Assembly (NCBI RefSeq): GCF_002952775.1
Contig: NZ_CP025066.1
Location: 1,984,001-2,048,000, forward strand
DNA from: Halalkaliarchaeum desulfuricum
GTDB lineage: Archaea > Halobacteriota > Halobacteria > Halobacteriales > Haloferacaceae
Reading direction: 5' to 3'
DNA length: 64,000 nucleotides
Part shown: positions 25,920 to 34,717 of the stretch, one piece after another
Position numbering within the stretch: the first letter of the stretch is position 1
Layout of the letters: the number at the start of each line of letters is the position of its first letter
Notes under the pieces: generated by a model
Seen by the model: the letters and a program-made list of their open reading frames with translations, nothing else
Told to the model about the DNA's origin: nothing
Database searches by the model: none
Translations under genes and position numbers: made by a program

Positions 25920-28070
25920 ATGAGCCACGAGAGTTTTCCGACCGACCGACCCGCGGTCGTCACCTGCGGACTGCCGTACGCCAACGGCGATCTCCACGTC
26001 GGTCACCTCAGGACGTACGTCGGCGGCGACGTCTTCTCCCGCGCACTACAGCGTCTCGGACAGGAAACTGCGTTCGTGAGCGGCTCGGACATGCACGGGA
26101 CGCCGGTGGCTGTCAACGCCGAACAGGCGGGCGTCTCCCCGAAAGAGTTCGCCCTCGAGTGGCACGAAACCTACGAGGAGACGTTCCCCCGGTTCGATGT
26201 CGACTTCGACAACTACGGTCACACCCACGACGAGACGAACACCGAGACCACGAAGGAGTTCGTGCGTACACTCGACGAGGAGGGACACGTCTACGAGAAA
26301 GAGATCATGGTCGCGTACGACCCGGCGGAGGATCAGTACCTCCCGGACCGCTACGTCGAGGGCACCTGCCCGTACTGCGGTGCCCACGCCCGCGGCGACG
26401 AGTGCGACGAGGGCTGTCAGCGTCACCTCGAACCGGGCGAGATCGAAGACCCCGTGTCGACGATCACCGGCAACTCCGCGGAGTATCGCGAGCGGACCCA
26501 CAAGTTCTTCCGCGTCTCGGAGTTTGCAGAGTACCTCAGTGGGTTCCTGGACCGGCTGGAGGGAACGAGCAACGCCCGCAATCAGCCCCGAGAGTGGATC
26601 GAGTCGGGCCTCCAGGACTGGTGTATCACCCGCGACATGGACTGGGGGATAGACTACCCCGGGGACGAACGCGAGGCGGGTGACGACGACACCGACGAAG
26701 CGGTCGGCGCCGACACAGGCGAAGAGGATGACGACGATCTCGTGCTCTACGTCTGGGTCGATGCCCCGATCGAGTACGTCTCCTCGACCAAACAGTACAC
26801 CGAACGCGTCGGCGAGGACGTCTACGACTGGTCGGAAGTGTGGCGAGAGGACGGCGAGATCGTCCACGTGATCGGCCGGGACATCATCCAGCATCACACC
26901 ATCTTCTGGCCGGCGATGCTGCGCGGCGTCGGCTACGAGGAACCCCGTGCGGTGATGGCGTCGGGCTTTGTCACGCTCGGCGGGAAAGGGTTCTCGACGA
27001 GCCGCAACCGGGCGGTCTGGGCCGACGAATACCTCGATGAGGGGTTCGAACCCGACCTGCTGCGGTTCTACCTCGCGACCAACGGCGGGTTCCAGCAGGA
27101 CGTCGACTTCTCCTGGGAGCGGTTCCGCGAACGGGTAAACAACGAGATCGTCGGCACCGTCGGAAACTTCTGGTACCGGGCACTGCTGTTCGCCTACCGG
27201 GAGTACGGCGGCACTCCGGAGGCGGAGCTCTCGCCGGAGGTCGAAACACGCATCGAGGAGGCGATCGACGCGTTCCGCGAGGGCGTCAACGACTACTCGA
27301 TCAAGAAGGTCGGCGAGGCCGCCGTCGACCTCGCCCGGTTCGGCAACGAGTACATCCAGCGCAACGAACCCTGGAAGCTGACAGACGACGACCCGGAGGC
27401 AGCAGCACAGGTAATCCGCGACTGCGTTCAGCTGTCGAAGGCGGTCGCGGTGCTGTTCGAGCCGATCACCCCCCGGACTGCCGAACGGTTGTGGGCCCAG
27501 ATCGGCGAGGGGAGCGACGTCCACGACGTGACTGCCGAAGCGGCCCTCGAGGAGCCGCAGACGACGTTCGAGGAGCCGACAGAGCTGTTCGAGAAGATCC
27601 CCGAAGAGCGGGTCGAACAGCTCAACCGGAAGCTCGAAGCGCGCGTCGAGGCGGCGACTGCCGCCGCCGAAGGAGACGAAGCGGAAACCGAAAGCGACGA
27701 GACGGCCGACGACGAGGAGGGAGACATGACAGAACTCGAGCCCGTCTCGGACGAGCGGATCAGCTTCGAGGAGTTCCAGGAACTCGACGTGCGGGTCGGC
27801 GAAGTCATCTCCGCGGAGGGGATCGAGGGCGCGGACAAACTCGCACGCCTGGAGGTCGACATCGGCGTCGAGACCCGGCAGGTCGTTGCGGGCATCAAGC
27901 AACTCCACGACCTCGAGTCGCTAACCGGAACGAAAGTAATCCTGCTTGCGAACCTCGAGAAGACCGAGCTGTTCGGCGTCGAGTCGAACGGGATGGTGCT
28001 CGCGGCGGGAGAGCAGGCGGATCTGCTCACGACTCACGGCGACGCCGAGCCGGGCCAGCGGATCCGGTGA
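25920..28070 (+). CDS. metG: methionyl-tRNA synthetase
   Basis: A 716-residue class I synthetase. The HIGH-like motif is in DLHVGHLRTYVGGDV, the zinc knuckle CPYCGAHARGDECDEGC lies near 152-168, and the KMSKS-like motif appears as KGFSTSRN near 358. A strongly acidic insertion (about 255-275) precedes the catalytic segment LYVWVDAPIEYVS. After an Ala/Glu-rich linker (about 578-600) comes a C-terminal Trbp111-type tRNA-binding domain (FEELD-like start near 615, FGVESNGMVLAAG). It charges tRNA-Met. A TATA-like GGGCTTTAGG lies about 33 nt before the ATG. Confidence 0.95.
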   Translation: MSHESFPTDRPAVVTCGLPYANGDLHVGHLRTYVGGDVFSRALQRLGQETAFVSGSDMHGTPVAVNAEQAGVSPKEFALEWHETYEETFPRFDVDFDNYGHTHDETNTETTKEFVRTLDEEGHVYEKEIMVAYDPAEDQYLPDRYVEGTCPYCGAHARGDECDEGCQRHLEPGEIEDPVSTITGNSAEYRERTHKFFRVSEFAEYLSGFLDRLEGTSNARNQPREWIESGLQDWCITRDMDWGIDYPGDEREAGDDDTDEAVGADTGEEDDDDLVLYVWVDAPIEYVSSTKQYTERVGEDVYDWSEVWREDGEIVHVIGRDIIQHHTIFWPAMLRGVGYEEPRAVMASGFVTLGGKGFSTSRNRAVWADEYLDEGFEPDLLRFYLATNGGFQQDVDFSWERFRERVNNEIVGTVGNFWYRALLFAYREYGGTPEAELSPEVETRIEEAIDAFREGVNDYSIKKVGEAAVDLARFGNEYIQRNEPWKLTDDDPEAAAQVIRDCVQLSKAVAVLFEPITPRTAERLWAQIGEGSDVHDVTAEAALEEPQTTFEEPTELFEKIPEERVEQLNRKLEARVEAATAAAEGDEAETESDETADDEEGDMTELEPVSDERISFEEFQELDVRVGEVISAEGIEGADKLARLEVDIGVETRQVVAGIKQLHDLESLTGTKVILLANLEKTELFGVESNGMVLAAGEQADLLTTHGDAEPGQRIR

Positions 28071-28154
28071 CAGGACGAAAATCGTCGTCGGGAACCGCGA
28101 CCCGTCGGATCGCGAAGGACAGCTTTTTCGCCGGGGGAACCCGACGATCCGGTG

Positions 28155-29264
28155 ATGGGACTGGAGGAGGAGATCGAGGAACTCCGGGAGGAGATCGCCG
28201 AGACCCCTTATAACAAGGCCACAGAGGCGCACATCGGCCGCCTGAAGGCCAAACTCGCGGAGAAAAAAGAGAAGCTCGAAACCCAGTCCTCACCGGGCGG
28301 CGGCCAGGGGTACGCCGTCGAGAAGCACGGCGACGCCACCGTCGCGCTGGTGGGCTTTCCAAGCGTCGGCAAGTCGACACTAATCAACGCAATGACGAAC
28401 GCCGACAGCGAGACGGGGGCCTACGACTTCACGACGCTCGATGTCAATCCGGGGATGCTCCAATACCAGGGGGCGAACATCCAGCTGCTCGACGTCCCGG
28501 GGTTGATCGAAGGGGCCGCCGGCGGCCGCGGCGACGGCAAGGAGGTGCTGTCGGTCGTCCGGACGGCGGACCTGGTCGTCTTCTTGCTTTCCGTGTTCGA
28601 GATCGACCAGTACGACCGGCTCGCGCGGGAACTGTACAAAAACAAGATCCGCATCGACACGGAGCCGCCGAACATCTCGGTCCGGAAGACGCACAAGGAC
28701 GGCATCCGGGTGACGATGGGGGACAGCGTCTCGCTGGACGAGGAGACCGTAAAGAGCGTGCTCCGGGAGCACGGCTTCGTCAACGCCGCGGTGACGATCC
28801 CTCACGACCTCACGATCGACGAGCTTGTCGACGGTGTGATGGACAACCGGGTGTATCTACCGTCGATCGTTACGGTAAACAAGGCGGACCTGATCGACCG
28901 CGACTACCTGCCGACGGTGGAGGCCGAACTGGAGGAACGGGGGCTCGATCCCGACGAGGTAACGTTCATTTCGGCCGAAGAGGAGCGCGGACTCGATGCA
29001 CTCCGGGAGCGGATCTGGGAGGAGCTCGGATTGATCCGTATTTACATGGACAAACCCGGCCGGGGCGTCGACTACGAGGAGCCGCTGATCCTCCGAGAGG
29101 GCCAGACGGTGGGGGACGCCTGTCGGAAGATCGGCGGGGATTTCGAGGAGCGGTTCAAGTTTGCCCGCGTCACGGGTCCCAGCGCCAAGCACGACGAACA
29201 GCAGGTCGGGACGGGCCACGAACTCGCAGACGAGGACGTGCTCCGGATCGTTGCCCGGAAGTGA
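28155..29264 (+). CDS. DRG-type GTPase (Obg superfamily, TGS domain)
   Basis: A 369-residue GTPase. An N-terminal helical hairpin (1-45) is followed by the P-loop GFPSVGKST (67-75), G3 DVPGLIEGAAGGRGDGKE, an S5D2L-like insertion (about 155-225), G4 NKAD near 240 and a C-terminal TGS domain (IYMDKPGRGVDYEEPLIL and on). Eukaryotic and archaeal DRG proteins bind ribosomes and aid translation elongation. The ATG at 28155 is used; a GTG lies directly before it at 28152. It follows metG by 84 nt. Confidence 0.92.
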   Translation: MGLEEEIEELREEIAETPYNKATEAHIGRLKAKLAEKKEKLETQSSPGGGQGYAVEKHGDATVALVGFPSVGKSTLINAMTNADSETGAYDFTTLDVNPGMLQYQGANIQLLDVPGLIEGAAGGRGDGKEVLSVVRTADLVVFLLSVFEIDQYDRLARELYKNKIRIDTEPPNISVRKTHKDGIRVTMGDSVSLDEETVKSVLREHGFVNAAVTIPHDLTIDELVDGVMDNRVYLPSIVTVNKADLIDRDYLPTVEAELEERGLDPDEVTFISAEEERGLDALRERIWEELGLIRIYMDKPGRGVDYEEPLILREGQTVGDACRKIGGDFEERFKFARVTGPSAKHDEQQVGTGHELADEDVLRIVARK

Positions 29265-29297
29265 GAACGCGGACGGATCCCTGCCGAAGTGGGCGAA

Positions 29298-29633
29298 TCA
29301 TTCCGGTGAAACGACGGTCTGGTTCTCGTCCGGGTCCTGGAGGAGGACGTCGTGACGGGTGTGACGCGCGTGTGCAGTTGCCCAGCGGCGGGCCGGACGT
29401 TCCGAGAGGAACTGCTCGCCGTCCGGACAGCGCTTGCAGGCGACGAGCCAGGGCGTGACGTCGTCGGGATAGTGCCCAGTATGGCGTTCGTGATCGAGGG
29501 CGAACTGCTCGACGGCGCGGTTCCCGGCCCGGAGTTCTTCCAGTTCGTACGCGAGATCCCACTCCCGGCCACAGCGCGAACAAGTGACTGTCGGCACGTC
29601 GTCGATGCCGTTGGTGGGTTCGTCGTCGGACAC
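29298..29633 (-). CDS. small zinc-ribbon protein, haloarchaeal
   Basis: A 111-residue protein with two CxxC knuckles (CSRCGREW near 19 and CKRCPDGEQ near 70) and several His residues between (DHERHTGHYPDD, HARHTRHDVLL), suggesting one or two zinc sites. The GTG at 29633 is preferred to the ATG further upstream: a TTTACAAT box lies about 25 nt before it. No known function. It converges on the DRG gene and is divergent from the alcohol dehydrogenase gene. Confidence 0.65.
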   Translation of the reverse strand: MSDDEPTNGIDDVPTVTCSRCGREWDLAYELEELRAGNRAVEQFALDHERHTGHYPDDVTPWLVACKRCPDGEQFLSERPARRWATAHARHTRHDVLLQDPDENQTVVSPE

Positions 29634-29722
29634 AGTGGAGGTAGGGCATCGAGTATTGTAAACCCACACAGTCGGCGGTCGCCCCCGACGTTTTTGACAC
29701 CGCTGGTCGTCCCTTTAGGGGT

Positions 29723-30781
29723 ATGCGCGCAGCGATCCTTCGCGAGTACGGCGAACCCCTCGAGATAGATACGGTACCCGACCCCGACCCCGATCCCGAC
29801 GGCGCGGTCGTCGCTGTCGAGGCCTGCGGGCTGTGCCGGAGCGACTGGCACGCCTGGAAAGGGCACGGCGAGTGGGCCGACGACAACGTCCCCCTCGGAC
29901 AGGTGCTGGGGCACGAACCGGCCGGAGAGGTACTCGCGGTCGGCGAGGAGGTGGATCGAATCGCCGTGGGCGATCGCGTGGTCGTCCCCTTCTCGCTGGG
30001 TGATGGCACCTGCCACAACTGCCGGTCCGGGCACAGTAACGTTTGCAGAGATGGCCTCGCACTGGGGTTCCAACCGGAGGCGCCCGGCGCGTTTGCCGAA
30101 CAGGTGGCGGTCCCGGCAGCAGATTACAATCTGGTTCGGCTCCCGGACACACTGGAGCCGCGGGACGCCGCAGTGCTCGGCTGCCGGTACATGACCGCCT
30201 ACCACGCGCTCGCCTCGCGGGCCGATCTCGCGGGCGGCGACTGGCTCGCGGTCCACGGCTGTGGCGGGGTCGGCTTGTCGGCAGTTCAGCTCGCGGACGT
30301 GCTCGGCGCCCGGATCGTCGCCGTCGATCCCGACGACCGGGCCAGAGACCGGGCGGAGACGCTCGGTGCGAACGCGACGATCGATCCGGGGACGACCGAT
30401 CCGGTCGGGGAGATCCACGCCATCACGGACGGCGGCGCCGACGTCTCCCTCGACGCATTGGGCATCGCCGAGACCTGTCGCAACTCCGTGCGGTGTCTCC
30501 GCGAGCGGGGCACACACGCCCAGGTCGGGTTGACGACCGACGAGGAACGCGGCGAGGTCTCGTTGCCCACCGACTGGATGACGCGGTGGGAGATCACGTT
30601 CGTCGGCTCCCGGGGGATGCCCCCGACGTCGTACGCCCGACTGTTCGATCTCGTTGCCGCAAACGACGTCGATCTCGCCGGCCTCGTCGCCCGCGAGATC
30701 TCTCTCGAGGACGTCTCGGCGCGGCTTTCGGCGATGACGGACCACGAGACCGTCGGCGTGGAAGTGATCACCGAATTTTGA
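29723..30781 (+). CDS. zinc-dependent alcohol dehydrogenase (MDR family)
   Basis: A 352-residue medium-chain dehydrogenase. The catalytic zinc Cys is in CGLCRSDWHAW (C38), with the usual GHEPAGEV near 67. The structural zinc lobe reads DGTCHNCRSGHSNVC, where Asp replaces the first of the four cysteines. The NAD(P)-binding motif is VHGCGGVGLSAVQLA, with IVAVDPDDRA following: the Asp there suggests NAD+ rather than NADP+. It oxidises an alcohol to an aldehyde or ketone; the substrate is unknown. Single gene. Confidence 0.85.
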   Translation: MRAAILREYGEPLEIDTVPDPDPDPDGAVVAVEACGLCRSDWHAWKGHGEWADDNVPLGQVLGHEPAGEVLAVGEEVDRIAVGDRVVVPFSLGDGTCHNCRSGHSNVCRDGLALGFQPEAPGAFAEQVAVPAADYNLVRLPDTLEPRDAAVLGCRYMTAYHALASRADLAGGDWLAVHGCGGVGLSAVQLADVLGARIVAVDPDDRARDRAETLGANATIDPGTTDPVGEIHAITDGGADVSLDALGIAETCRNSVRCLRERGTHAQVGLTTDEERGEVSLPTDWMTRWEITFVGSRGMPPTSYARLFDLVAANDVDLAGLVAREISLEDVSARLSAMTDHETVGVEVITEF

Positions 30782-30851
30782 TCACTGTGTGTTGATCGCC
30801 GGAGTGTGATCGTGTCGTGAGGTTCAAGCGAATCGAACTCCTCGAACTCCC

Positions 30852-31322
30852 ATGGACGACCCCGCCTCTCCTCGGTCGGCCTCCCCGGTTCGGGCGGCGG
30901 TCGCCGTCGTTCTGCTCGGATTTCTCCCCTGGAGCGTGCTCTGGCAGGGAAACGAGATCGCATTCGTGATGGCCTGGGGGCTGTTCAATCCGGGTGATCT
31001 TCACGTCCACTCGCTTTACCTGCTGCTCACGGAGTCGTGGCCGTCCTACTGGCTGCTCCCGCATTCGCTCCGCGTGTGGCCGGTCGGGACGGTCCTGTAC
31101 GGGCTGGCGCTTGCGAGCGCTGTGACGGGCGTCCTCTTCCGGCGGGAGGATCTGCGGGTTACCGGCGGGTTGCTCGTTCTCGCCGGGGTCGCGGCACTTT
31201 GGGTCTCACTCGGACTCGCGACCAGGACCGTCGGCGACGTGATCGCGATCCCTGTGGGGGCCGTCGGCCTCTGGCTGGTCGCGTGGTGGTGGTACGGTCC
31301 GGCGCTGCGGAACCTGGTGTAG
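30852..31322 (+). CDS. conserved haloarchaeal membrane protein (TIGR04206-like)
   Basis: A 156-residue protein with five predicted helices (AAVAVVLLGFLPWSVLWQG, GTVLYGLALASAVTGVLF, VTGGLLVLAGVAALWVSLGL and others). The order and the PWSVLWQGNEIAFV and LTESWPSYWLLPHSLRVWP segments match a family that I recall as TIGR04206, restricted to haloarchaea and of unknown function. It lies 70 nt after the alcohol dehydrogenase gene on the same strand. An IS4-type insertion sequence begins 60 bases after its stop codon. Confidence 0.65.
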   Translation: MDDPASPRSASPVRAAVAVVLLGFLPWSVLWQGNEIAFVMAWGLFNPGDLHVHSLYLLLTESWPSYWLLPHSLRVWPVGTVLYGLALASAVTGVLFRREDLRVTGGLLVLAGVAALWVSLGLATRTVGDVIAIPVGAVGLWLVAWWWYGPALRNLV

Positions 31323-31372
31323 GAGCGTTCGCTGGTCGCGACCGATTACGGAGATTCAAGGAGAAAGCCTCG

Positions 31373-31382
31373 CGCTTCAGCG
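31373..31382. repeat. target-site duplication, left copy
   Basis: CGCTTCAGCG directly precedes the left inverted repeat and recurs directly after the right one at 33045-33054. Ten bases is within the 8-12 bp range of IS4-family elements. Confidence 0.9.
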
Positions 31383-33044
31383 CTGTCTCTTACCCATAAC
31401 TCAAACTCACCGAGAAAAATTAACCAAATTGAGACTGAGATAATCAAATCAATCAGGAAAATAGTACTTCTGAGGCACACTCACAGAATTCGAGGTGTAG
31501 GCAGGTTGGAAGGTTTGAGGAAGGTCTAAATCCACGATGAGTTTCGCTGAATGAGCGACCCGGCGCTCATTCAGCACCGAGTTCGTAGCCTTCTGCCCAC
31601 ATGCGGAGCTTCTGAAGCCCTTTCCACATCGTCTGCCAACCGGGAGGAGGATCCGAACCGCGATCTAGATACCCGCCTAACTTCGCTACATGTACCGCGT
31701 AGGCTTTCCCGCTTTGGCCGCGCAGTTCTGGAAATTTCGTTTCCAGAACGGCGCGCTCAGCCTCGCTTAACAAGACCTCTGGAGCAACCGAATCTTCTCC
31801 GCGAGCTAGCTCTCGTAACTCCAAAACCTTCCACGCAATCACTGAGTACACACTCAACAAGACCTCCATCCGCTCCCACGTCTGGAGTTGCCGATCTTCG
31901 ATCTCACAGCCACTCTTCAGTACTTTGTGCCACTCTTCGATCCGCCAGCGAAGGCCGTAATACTCGATAACGGTTAGGATATCGTCGAACGTGTCGACCG
32001 ATTCAGTGGTGAGTAACACCCACTGAATCGGCTCGTCAGCCTCGCTCACTTCATCCACCCTCACCACATTCACTTCGATGGATCCTTGTTGATCCGGATT
32101 ATTTCGCGGTGCGCACAACTTACAGGTTCCTGCGGTGATTGAGACTTCGGCTGTTCTGGCTTCTCGTCCACCTCCCTGTTGAATCTCAATGGAGTGGCGA
32201 CCTCGCTCGACGAGGTCGCTACTCCAATCGAAGAGTTTCCCAGCCTCGCCGCTCTCTGTCAAGATGCGTCGATTCTGATTGGCTCGAACGACGAAACCAG
32301 CGGTGGCGCTCTCTTTGCTTAGCTCCTCGTACAACGAGAATGCATCCCCGCCTCGGTCATGGACAAAGATCGGATGCACGTCTTCGGGAAGCCACTCGGC
32401 GGCCTCCTTATCACCACGCAACCACTTTTCATGCTCATTCTCAAGGAGAATTGGGTCGTCTCTGCCGTTTGTGCTGTAGGTGGCACTTGCCTGTTGGTCC
32501 TCGACCAGCACCTGCTGGTCGATGACCCCCGTCATCTGCTGAGTGTCTGGACGGATACCAACTGACGTGTGTAATTTGACGCCTTCTACGTCGATATCTG
32601 CGGAACTAATATCGCCAAGACCGTCCTTGGCTGGGTGGCGAGGAAAGGTGAGATATGTCGTGTCGGAGACGACCAACAGCTCGTCTCCGCCACTCACCCG
32701 TGATCGCTGTGCCTGCTTGTGAGCAGAGAGAATCTCGCTCGGTTCCACACTCTCATTATCGCAAAATCGGTATGTAGCCTTTGTGGACGCCCAGTCCTCA
32801 CAGGCTGCGGGGATGGACTCGGCAGGTGAACTGCCGAGTTCATCCCCAAGTTGAACCAGTCGATCAGTCAGACGCTTATCTCCAAACTCCGCTGAACGGA
32901 ACTCTGCACGAATCCATCCCGAGACATCCATGTCACACAGCTGTCCATCCTCATTGAGATCTGGTCTCCAACTCCGTGAACAACGCCCCATCTTCCAGTC
33001 TCAGTTCGTTAACTCCGCCGTTAGAACTTGTGGGTAAGAGACAG
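31383..33044. mobile_element. IS4-family (Tn5/IS50-like) insertion sequence, complete
   Basis: A 1662-bp element bounded by inverted repeats CTGTCTCTTACCCATAACT (left) and CTGTCTCTTACCCACAAGT (right end, read inward), matching at 17 of 19 positions. The first nine bases equal those of the Tn5 mosaic end. It is flanked by a perfect 10-bp direct repeat and carries one intact transposase gene on the minus strand, so it looks recently inserted and possibly active. Base composition is lower in GC than the neighbours. Confidence 0.93.
31567..32931 (-). CDS. IS4-family transposase (Tn5-like)
   Basis: A 454-residue DDE transposase. The N-terminal Tn5-type DNA-binding domain reads FGDKRLTDRLVQLGDELGS and SIPAACEDWASTKATYRFCD (residues about 13-55). 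Catalytic Asp residues are in VVSDTTYLTF (near 97) and FVHDRGGDAFSLY (near 190), and the Glu is in YYGLRWRIEEWHKVLKSG, the Y-(2)-R-(3)-E-(6)-K signature of IS4 elements. The ATG at 32931 starts MDVSGWIRAEF; an in-frame ATG 60 bases upstream is possible. It is complete, with no frameshift. The gene stands inside the element, 184 bases from the left end. Confidence 0.93.
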   Translation of the reverse strand: MDVSGWIRAEFRSAEFGDKRLTDRLVQLGDELGSSPAESIPAACEDWASTKATYRFCDNESVEPSEILSAHKQAQRSRVSGGDELLVVSDTTYLTFPRHPAKDGLGDISSADIDVEGVKLHTSVGIRPDTQQMTGVIDQQVLVEDQQASATYSTNGRDDPILLENEHEKWLRGDKEAAEWLPEDVHPIFVHDRGGDAFSLYEELSKESATAGFVVRANQNRRILTESGEAGKLFDWSSDLVERGRHSIEIQQGGGREARTAEVSITAGTCKLCAPRNNPDQQGSIEVNVVRVDEVSEADEPIQWVLLTTESVDTFDDILTVIEYYGLRWRIEEWHKVLKSGCEIEDRQLQTWERMEVLLSVYSVIAWKVLELRELARGEDSVAPEVLLSEAERAVLETKFPELRGQSGKAYAVHVAKLGGYLDRGSDPPPGWQTMWKGLQKLRMWAEGYELGAE

Positions 33045-33054
33045 CGCTTCAGCG
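33045..33054. repeat. target-site duplication, right copy
   Basis: CGCTTCAGCG, identical to the bases at 31373-31382, immediately outside the right inverted repeat of the IS4-type element. Confidence 0.9.
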
Positions 33055-33065
33055 CGGGGAGGATG

Positions 33066-33419
33066 TCAATCCTTCCAGTCGGGATCCGTCCGCGGCGGGG
33101 CAAAGACGTCGATTCCTACTGCAGTCTCGTCGCCGTCGTTGGACACCGCGTGGGGTTCCCCGCCCGGGAGCACGTAGCTGTCGCCTTCCTGGAGGACGAT
33201 CTCTTCTCTCTCGCCGTTTTTCTCGCCGACTACGAACGTGAGTTCCCCTCGAACGAGATATCCCGCCTGCTCGTGGGGGTGACTGTGTGTCGGGACGTCC
33301 TTGCCCGGTTCGATCCGGAACTCCTGGAGGCTCATTCGTTCACCCGCCGCCAGCGCCGAGAGGTGAACGCCCTCGACGGCCTCCGTCGAGTCGAGTTCTT
33401 CGGCAGTGATCCGTTCCAT
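33066..33419 (-). CDS. cupin-domain protein
   Basis: A 117-residue single-domain cupin. Metal ligands of motif 1 are visible in PTHSHPHEQAGYLVRGE (two His, a further His and a Glu-like position) and the motif 2 His is in LPGGEPHAV. Such small cupins bind Fe, Mn or Zn and may be dioxygenases, isomerases or sensors; the reaction is not predictable. A box TATTTAAG (read from 33443-33450) lies about 27 nt before the ATG, giving a leaderless transcript. The last codons are normal even though an IS-like hairpin abuts the stop codon. Confidence 0.82.
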   Translation of the reverse strand: MERITAEELDSTEAVEGVHLSALAAGERMSLQEFRIEPGKDVPTHSHPHEQAGYLVRGELTFVVGEKNGEREEIVLQEGDSYVLPGGEPHAVSNDGDETAVGIDVFAPPRTDPDWKD

Positions 33420-33559
33420 ATCGCCTCTGCGGGCGTGCGTGACTTAAATACCTCCAAATGCGGAGGTCACACTCACTGGCTATTCAATTTTGACCACTCG
33501 CGTCGCCTTTAAGAAGCGCTCGGACGTGTACCTGTGTACTGCTATCGTACAACAGAACA

Positions 33560-34717
33560 ATGATCGAGTTTTCAAACCGAGTAAACGCAGTCGAACCGGC
33601 CGCACCGTTCGTCATCACCAACCTCGTCTCCGAACTCCAGGAGGAGGGGGAGGATATCATCGACCTCAGCGTCGGACAGCCAGACTTCGAGACACCCGAG
33701 GAGATCCTGGAGGCGACTCACGAGGCGCTCGACGCTGGACACACGACGTACACGCCCTCGGACGGGATCCCGAAGCTCCGTCGCGCTGCAGCGGAGTATC
33801 TCAACGAGCGCCACGGGCTAGATTACGCCCCGGAGAACATCATCGCCACCCCCGGGGGGAAGCAGGCGCTGTTCGAGACGGTCATGGCGATCGTCGACCC
33901 CGGCGACGAGGTGATCGTTTTCGATCCGGTCTGGTCCTCCTACGAGCCGATGGTGAAACTCGCCGGCGGTGAGGCGGTCCACGTGGATCTCGCGCCGTAC
34001 GACTTCAAACTCGAACCGGCGATCGACGACCTCGCGGCGGCGATCACCGACGACACCGCCCTGATCATGCTCAACTCCCCGGTCAACCCCAGCGGGATGG
34101 TGTTCTCCCACGCTGCGTTCGAGGGGGTACGGGACCTCGCGGTCGATCACGACCTTCCGGTCATCTCCGACGAAATTTACAAGGAGCTGATCTTCGAGAA
34201 GGACCAGCCGAGCCTGGCTGCCCTCGACGGGATGTTCGACCGGACGATCACTATCAACGGCGTCTCGAAGACCTACTCGATGACGGGCTACCGCCTGGGA
34301 TTCATGGCAGCGCCGACGGACCACACGACTCAGGCAGGAAAGGTCCACAGCCACTCGGTGTCGTGTGCCTCCAACTTCGTCCAGCACGCCGCCGCCGAGG
34401 CGCTCGGAAACGCCGACACCGACGCGATCGCGGGCGAAATGAAAGAGACGTTCAGGCGGCGCAGCGAGACGCTGGTCGACCTGTTCGCCGAGCGCGGCGT
34501 CGACATCCCCGAACCCGAAAGCGCCTTCTACGCGATGATTCCGATCGAGTCCGACGACGATATGCAGTGGTGCAAGGACGCCGTCCGCGAGGCCGGCGTC
34601 GGTCTGGTTCCCGGACAGGCGTTCGGGACGCCCGGTTACGTGCGCGCCTCGGTGGTCGACACAGAGGATCAGATCCGCGAAGCCGTCGATCGGCTGGACG
34701 CGGAGGGATTCATATGA
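33560..34717 (+). CDS. class I/II aminotransferase (aspartate aminotransferase-like)
   Basis: A 385-residue fold-type I PLP enzyme. Substrate and PLP residues are visible in LSVGQPDFETP, YTPSDGIPKLR, NSPVNPSGMVF and the lysine segment NGVSKTYSMTGYRLGF, and the C-terminal Arg is in GYVRASVV. This matches subfamily I-gamma aspartate or broad-range aminotransferases. The gene overlaps the following D-2-hydroxyacid dehydrogenase by four bases (ATGA), so the two are coupled. This suggests that the 2-oxo acid formed by one is reduced by the other, but substrates are unknown. Confidence 0.87.
   Translation: MIEFSNRVNAVEPAAPFVITNLVSELQEEGEDIIDLSVGQPDFETPEEILEATHEALDAGHTTYTPSDGIPKLRRAAAEYLNERHGLDYAPENIIATPGGKQALFETVMAIVDPGDEVIVFDPVWSSYEPMVKLAGGEAVHVDLAPYDFKLEPAIDDLAAAITDDTALIMLNSPVNPSGMVFSHAAFEGVRDLAVDHDLPVISDEIYKELIFEKDQPSLAALDGMFDRTITINGVSKTYSMTGYRLGFMAAPTDHTTQAGKVHSHSVSCASNFVQHAAAEALGNADTDAIAGEMKETFRRRSETLVDLFAERGVDIPEPESAFYAMIPIESDDDMQWCKDAVREAGVGLVPGQAFGTPGYVRASVVDTEDQIREAVDRLDAEGFI

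Larger units (their letters stand above)
31364..33068. other. hairpin (IS605-end-like) split by an IS4-type insertion
   Basis: Joining the bases on both sides of the insertion sequence and removing one target duplication restores GCCTCGCGCTTCAGCGCGGG followed by GAGGATGTCAATCC. CCTCGCGCT and AGCGCGGGG pair around a two-base loop. The minus strand reads TTGACATCCTCCCCGCGCTG, then GAGGCTTTCTCC after the hairpin, a form I recall from ends of haloarchaeal IS200/IS605 elements. No transposase remains of such an element here, so this would be a solo end or remnant. Confidence 0.4.
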
